Assembly: GCF_002980555.1 (NCBI RefSeq)
Contig: NZ_PVBT01000001.1
Location: forward strand, 434,001-498,000
DNA: 64,000 nucleotides
Direction: 5' to 3'
From: Phyllobacterium myrsinacearum
Lineage (GTDB): Bacteria > Pseudomonadota > Alphaproteobacteria > Rhizobiales > Rhizobiaceae
Position numbers and translations under genes: made by a program. Of this stretch, positions 60,708-64,000 are shown one piece after another (the stretch's first letter is position 1; each line of letters opens with the position of its first letter). Under the pieces are notes generated by a model. That model did no database searches. It was given only the letters and a program-made list of their open reading frames with translations, and was not told the DNA's origin.

Positions 60708-61056
60708 GCTGATCGCGCATTCGCAAGGGCTGGGTGATGGGATCGATGCGCCGGTTTTTGCCGAACCCTGGCAGGCGGAAGCCTTTGCCATGGTGCTGGC
60801 CCTGCACAGCCGCGGACTGTTCGGCTGGGATGAGTGGGCGCAGGCGCTCTCCACACAGCTGAAACGCCCTGGCGCACGCGCGGATGGCAGCGATTACTAC
60901 CATCACTGGGTCGCGGCGCTGGAATCCCTCATTGCGGCAAAGAACGTGACGAATTCTGCGGATATTGATGATCTCGCCGCTTCATGGCAACGTGCTGCCC
61001 ACGCAACCCCGCATGGTCAGCCGATCAGGCTGGAAAATGATCCGGAAAGGTCTTGA
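60694..61056 (+). CDS. Nitrile hydratase accessory protein
   Basis: 120 residues from a TTG at 60694, with GGAGAG upstream inside nthB. Resembles the N-terminal part of the beta subunit (FAEPWQAEAFAMVLALHSRGLFGWDEWAQAL, YYHHWVAALESLIAAK) and belongs to the TIGR03889 activator type that loads cobalt into the alpha subunit by subunit swapping. The operon is thus nthA-nthB-accessory. No cobalt transporter is beside it. Confidence 0.9.
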   Translation: MSLRELIAHSQGLGDGIDAPVFAEPWQAEAFAMVLALHSRGLFGWDEWAQALSTQLKRPGARADGSDYYHHWVAALESLIAAKNVTNSADIDDLAASWQRAAHATPHGQPIRLENDPERS

Positions 61057-61057
61057 G

Positions 61058-61504
61058 ATGCATGGAGCTTTGACGGTCCGCCGCGCAGCGATTGCATGGA
61101 TGCTTGTGGCAGCGGCCATTTTTTCCGTGCCTGTCCGGGCACAGGACGCGTCCTGGCCCGCCACCACCGAACAGGACCTGCGCAAGCTCCTGACCGGCGC
61201 GACGATCACCGGTGAAGTCAAGGCGCAGCCGCCTTTCAATTTCACCGAGTTTCTGGGTACAGACGGCAAATCGCGCGGCAAGCTGATTGAATGCTGTAAG
61301 CCGGACAAGGTGCTGACCAATGGCATGGCCTATGCGGGCGAGTGGACGCTGGAGAACGACACGCTCTGCCTGCTTTATGAGGGCGAGGAGCAGAAGGTCT
61401 GCTGGCGCCTGCAGGTGAAGGGTGATGAATTCCGTATGACCGATACGGAAACCGGCTATTCCGGAACGGGAAAAATCCGGCCGGGAAACCCGGATAATCT
61501 ATAG
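61058..61504 (+). CDS. Small exported protein after the nitrile hydratase operon
   Basis: 148 residues from ATG 61058, one base after the accessory gene's stop and with GGAAAGG upstream. A signal peptide (TVRRAAIAWMLVAAAIFSVPVRAQ) is clear. The mature part is a short beta-rich domain with TGEVKAQPPFNFTEFLGTDG, a CC pair (LIECCKPD) and two further Cys (ENDTLCLLYEGEEQKVCWRL), so disulfides are likely. No family recognised. Coupled position suggests co-transcription but not necessarily shared function. Confidence 0.8.
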   Translation: MHGALTVRRAAIAWMLVAAAIFSVPVRAQDASWPATTEQDLRKLLTGATITGEVKAQPPFNFTEFLGTDGKSRGKLIECCKPDKVLTNGMAYAGEWTLENDTLCLLYEGEEQKVCWRLQVKGDEFRMTDTETGYSGTGKIRPGNPDNL

Positions 61505-61565
61505 TATAAGGTGTCATTCACCCATTTTCCTTGCCCTTTGCGGGCGAATCCTGTCAGTCAGGGCA

Positions 61566-62693
61566 ATGCAATTATCACCACAACAGGATGAGGCGCTCGG
61601 CGCCGTTTCCAAATGGCTGAAAGACGGGCGCAGCCCGATTTTTCGGCTTTTCGGCTATGCCGGTACGGGCAAGACGACGCTGGCCCGCTATTTCGCCGAG
61701 CATATTGACGGCGATGTGCAGTTCGCCGCTTTCACCGGCAAGGCCGCGCAGGTCCTGCGCTCGAAGGGCGCCGCCAATGCGCGGACGCTGCATTCGCTGA
61801 TCTATCGCCCGCGCGGCGAAGAGGCGGTCGAGGATGAAACCACCGGCAAGACCAGCATCGCCCCGACCTTCTCGCTTAACCGGCAGAGCCCGGTCGCCAA
61901 GGCCAAGCTCATCGTCGTCGACGAGTGCTCGATGGTGGACGAACAGCTCGGCCGCGATCTCATGAGCTTCGGCACGCCCATTCTGGTGCTGGGCGATCCC
62001 GGCCAGCTGCCGCCCATATCCGGCGGCGGCTTCTTCACCGAACACGAGCCGGATTTCCTGCTCAGCGAAATCCACCGGCAGGCGCGCGACAATCCTATTC
62101 TCCGGCTTGCGCTCGACGTGCGCGAGGGACGCGAGTTCGGCTATGGCGATTTCGGTGCGGCCAAGGTCATCTCCAAGAACGAGGTGACGCAGGATCTGGT
62201 GCTCGGCGCCGATCAGGTGCTGGTGGGCACCAACCGCACCCGCCGTCGCTACAATCAGCGCCTGCGCGAGCTCAAGGGTTTTTCCGCCTCCTTCCCGCAG
62301 GCTGGCGACAAGCTGGTGTGCCTGCGCAACGATCCGGCCAAGGGGCTGCTCAACGGTTCGCTGTGGAAGGTCATGACCTCCTCGCGCGAGACGGTCAAAC
62401 CCGGCATCAACCTGCTGGTGGCGCCGGAGGATGAGGAGCCGGGCAGGGGCGTTGCCAAGATCAAGCTGCTCAAGGCGCAGTTCGAGGACCCCGACACGGA
62501 AATTCCGTGGCAGACCAAGAAGCGCTATGACGATTTCGACTATGGCTACGCGCTGACAACCCACAAGGCGCAGGGCTCGCAATGGAACGAAGTGGTGCTG
62601 TTCGACGAGAGCTTTGCTTTCCGCGATACGCGCGACCGCTGGCTCTACACGGCTATCACGCGCGCGGCCGAACGGCTGACGGTGGTGCGTTAG
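61566..62693 (+). CDS. RecD-like SF1B helicase
   Basis: 375 residues. Walker A GYAGTGKT at 30-37, Walker B VVDECSMVD, LGDPGQLPPISGGGFF (motif III), EIHRQARDNPILRLA (IV), LTTHKAQGSQWNEVVLFDES (UvrD_C_2, motif V) and YTAITRAAERL (VI). Compact, without the N-terminal domain of RecD, so it belongs to the phage Dda / RecD2-like small helicases common in Alphaproteobacteria. Role in DNA repair inferred. Ends before a short hairpin at 62701-62719. Confidence 0.92.
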   Translation: MQLSPQQDEALGAVSKWLKDGRSPIFRLFGYAGTGKTTLARYFAEHIDGDVQFAAFTGKAAQVLRSKGAANARTLHSLIYRPRGEEAVEDETTGKTSIAPTFSLNRQSPVAKAKLIVVDECSMVDEQLGRDLMSFGTPILVLGDPGQLPPISGGGFFTEHEPDFLLSEIHRQARDNPILRLALDVREGREFGYGDFGAAKVISKNEVTQDLVLGADQVLVGTNRTRRRYNQRLRELKGFSASFPQAGDKLVCLRNDPAKGLLNGSLWKVMTSSRETVKPGINLLVAPEDEEPGRGVAKIKLLKAQFEDPDTEIPWQTKKRYDDFDYGYALTTHKAQGSQWNEVVLFDESFAFRDTRDRWLYTAITRAAERLTVVR

Positions 62694-62700
62694 GATATTA

Positions 62701-62719
62701 CCGGGATCGCTTATCCCGG
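62701..62719 (+). terminator. Hairpin after the RecD-like gene
   Basis: CCGGGAT (62701-62707) and ATCCCGG (62713-62719), perfect 7-base stem, 5-base loop, no T tract. Confidence 0.4.
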
Positions 62720-62788
62720 AGTTGCCTTCGCGGCAAGAGCGTGTCTTTGTTCGGCGCAACGGAAACAGCTGTCGGGAGACAATTTTCG

Positions 62789-63442
62789 GTGAGCGTGGTC
62801 GCAGGTGACATCTTTGCATGCCCGCCACGGCGGGAAGCGAGCGCCAGCGGCGTGATCGCCTCTGCAGTGTTTCATCTCCTGCTTGTGCTTGCACTGATCG
62901 CCCTGGCGCGACCGTTTCGTTTCAATGAGCCTGTAGAAGAGATCATCGACCTCCAAATCGTACCGGCAGTGCCTGCCGAACCGGAGCCTGCCAGTCAGCC
63001 GGCGCGCCCTTCTGCATCACCGCCGCCGGCTGCTGCCGCTGCAACAGAGCAACCGGGCATGCACCGGGCGACGACCATGCTGTCGGCGAAGGTGCTGGCC
63101 GATCCGCGCAGCCGGCAGACGCGCGAAGCGCTGCCGACGCTGGAACTTGGCACAAGGCTCGAACAGATCTGCAATCTTGAAGCCATGGCACAGGTGGCGC
63201 AATGGGACAAAAGCTTCAAGCCGGACCGGGTGATCGCCTATGCCATGGCCAGTACGAAGGTGAAATCAGGTATTATAACCGCACCAGGTGCGGCCATGCG
63301 CAGCGGCGGAAACTGGTACAATCTGGCGTTCAACTGCGGAATTTCGCCGGAAACGCAGGAAGTCCAATCCTTTGAGTTCACGGTGGGTAAACCCATTCCG
63401 CGCGAGGAGTGGGCCGACCACGCGCTTGCCCCGGTCTATTGA
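62789..63442 (+). CDS. DUF930 protein with TonB-like N-terminus
   Basis: 217 residues from GTG 62789 (GGGAG about 10 bases upstream); GTGs at 62741 and 62795 are also in frame, so the start is uncertain. One N-terminal span (GVIASAVFHLLLVLALIALARPF), then a Pro/Ala-rich region and a C-terminal DUF930 domain (MLSAKVLADPRSRQTREALPTLE, RLEQICNLEAMAQVAQW). Such TM-Pro-globular architecture recalls TonB/TolA, but DUF930 has no known function. The stop overlaps the convergent tenA stop by seven bases. Confidence 0.85.
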   Translation: MSVVAGDIFACPPRREASASGVIASAVFHLLLVLALIALARPFRFNEPVEEIIDLQIVPAVPAEPEPASQPARPSASPPPAAAAATEQPGMHRATTMLSAKVLADPRSRQTREALPTLELGTRLEQICNLEAMAQVAQWDKSFKPDRVIAYAMASTKVKSGIITAPGAAMRSGGNWYNLAFNCGISPETQEVQSFEFTVGKPIPREEWADHALAPVY

Positions 63443-64000
63443 GCAAGCCGTGCGCCGCGCAATCCCATCGACCAGAACCCGGCTTCCAGCCGCGTCGCCA
63501 CGCGAAACCGGCGGTTGAGCGTCTTCCAGCGCCCGGATGTTTCAGGCGATGAGCCGAGCCGGGTGCGGACGCTGCTTTCGATGAGCCGCCCGACCGCGTG
63601 GCATGCCCCCTGATAGTCCTTGCCCGCATAGGTATCGATCCATGGTCGGTACGGATTGCCTTGCGCCGGGACAGCGGCAAGGCGGGTGCCGATTTCGCCA
63701 TAGCCCATCACGCAAGGGGCAAGCGCGGCAATGAGGTCGAGAAAGTCGCCGGACAGCCCGGCATCGATGACGTAGCGGGTATAGGAGAGGTTCTCCGGCT
63801 CCTCGTCGGTCTGCAGCAGCATCTGGCGGGAAATCCCGGCCTTCGCGCATATCTCGATATGCAGCGGCATTTCATGATTGACCAATGCATGCACTGTTGC
63901 CGATGCCAGCTCCAGTTCTTCATGGCTTTCCGCTTTCAGGACAGCCATGCCCCAGGCCCGCGAGAAGTGGAACAGAAAGATGTAGTCCTGGACCAGATAG
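63436..64000 (-). CDS. tenA: TenA-family aminopyrimidine aminohydrolase (5' end cut off)
   Basis: Thiaminase II / thiamin salvage enzyme. The frame is open from the window edge (reads YLVQDYIFLFHFSRAWGMAV) to TAG at 63436; an ATG at 63948 is internal to the family. Motifs: TVHALVNHEMPLHIEICAK, SYTRYVIDAGLSGDFLDLIAALAPCVMGYGEIG and the C-terminal RLEAGFWSMGL. The start and any TPP riboswitch would lie beyond 64000. Confidence 0.92.
   Translation of the reverse strand, partial: YLVQDYIFLFHFSRAWGMAVLKAESHEELELASATVHALVNHEMPLHIEICAKAGISRQMLLQTDEEPENLSYTRYVIDAGLSGDFLDLIAALAPCVMGYGEIGTRLAAVPAQGNPYRPWIDTYAGKDYQGACHAVGRLIESSVRTRLGSSPETSGRWKTLNRRFRVATRLEAGFWSMGLRGARLAQ

Overview
The window is a 64 kb piece of core chromosome from an alphaproteobacterium of the order Hyphomicrobiales (Rhizobiales), most like the Brucellaceae/Phyllobacteriaceae. 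Reasons: a dcw cluster ordered murG-murC-murB-ddl-ftsQ-ftsA-ftsZ followed by lpxC, bamD, recN and ligA; an FtsZ with a very long Pro/Gln/Ala linker; a circularly permuted two-piece tmRNA encoding the tag ANDNYAEARLAA; an alpha-type SspB; and mosaic palindromic intergenic elements of the kind common in rhizobia. The genus is inferred from remembered gene order and protein likeness, not from a search. Coding regions are GC-rich, so long antisense open frames lie opposite many genes; these were discarded.

Layout. 1-9.7 kb: peptidoglycan precursor synthesis and division (murG partial to ftsZ) and lpxC. 9.7-11.8 kb: a LysR regulator divergent from a tautomerase/DUF4865 pair. 11.9-17.5 kb: bamD, recN, ligA, DUF2461. 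17.7-21.2 kb: TonB-dependent receptor and azlCD. 21.2-24.9 kb, minus strand: M24 aminopeptidase, prmA, a SCO copper chaperone and a tiny membrane protein. 25-31.4 kb: hexapeptide acetyltransferase, CreA-like protein, mosaic repeat 1, UvrD/PcrA helicase, PQQ glucose dehydrogenase. 31.6-37.7 kb: VOC protein, AsnC regulator with divergent EamA exporter, Tat-exported dienelactone hydrolase, an exported protein, DUF2185, FAD-linked dehydrogenase. 37.7-45.7 kb: AsmA-like giant, mosaic repeat 2, sspB-DUF4169-RHH operon, TetR with divergent Bcr/CflA pump, an AAA ATPase. 45.8-48.1 kb: ssrA, DUF2853, thyA, folA. 48.2-54 kb: hflK-hflC-DUF2065-degP quality-control block, serB, miaA. 54-58.7 kb: HerA-like ATPase and ilvI-ilvN behind a leader-peptide attenuator. 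58.8-64 kb: LysE exporter, cobalt-type nitrile hydratase operon, RecD-like helicase, DUF930 protein, tenA (partial).

How the parts fit. Envelope and division genes dominate the left end. SsrA, its adaptor SspB, HflKC and DegP form a dispersed protein quality-control theme at 42-52 kb. thyA and folA are the coupled thymidylate/folate pair. ilvIN carries a regulatory leader rich in Val, Leu and Ile codons.

No CRISPR array, prophage, transposase, rRNA or conventional tRNA was seen. No clearly new multi-gene defence or metabolic system was found. The best leads are regulatory or structural: five GANTC sites clustered upstream of ddl-ftsQAZ, an AT-rich synonymous patch inside ddl, two mosaic repeats whose central segments are inverted relative to their arms, a probably leaderless ilv leader peptide, and a CTG start for the AsmA-like gene.
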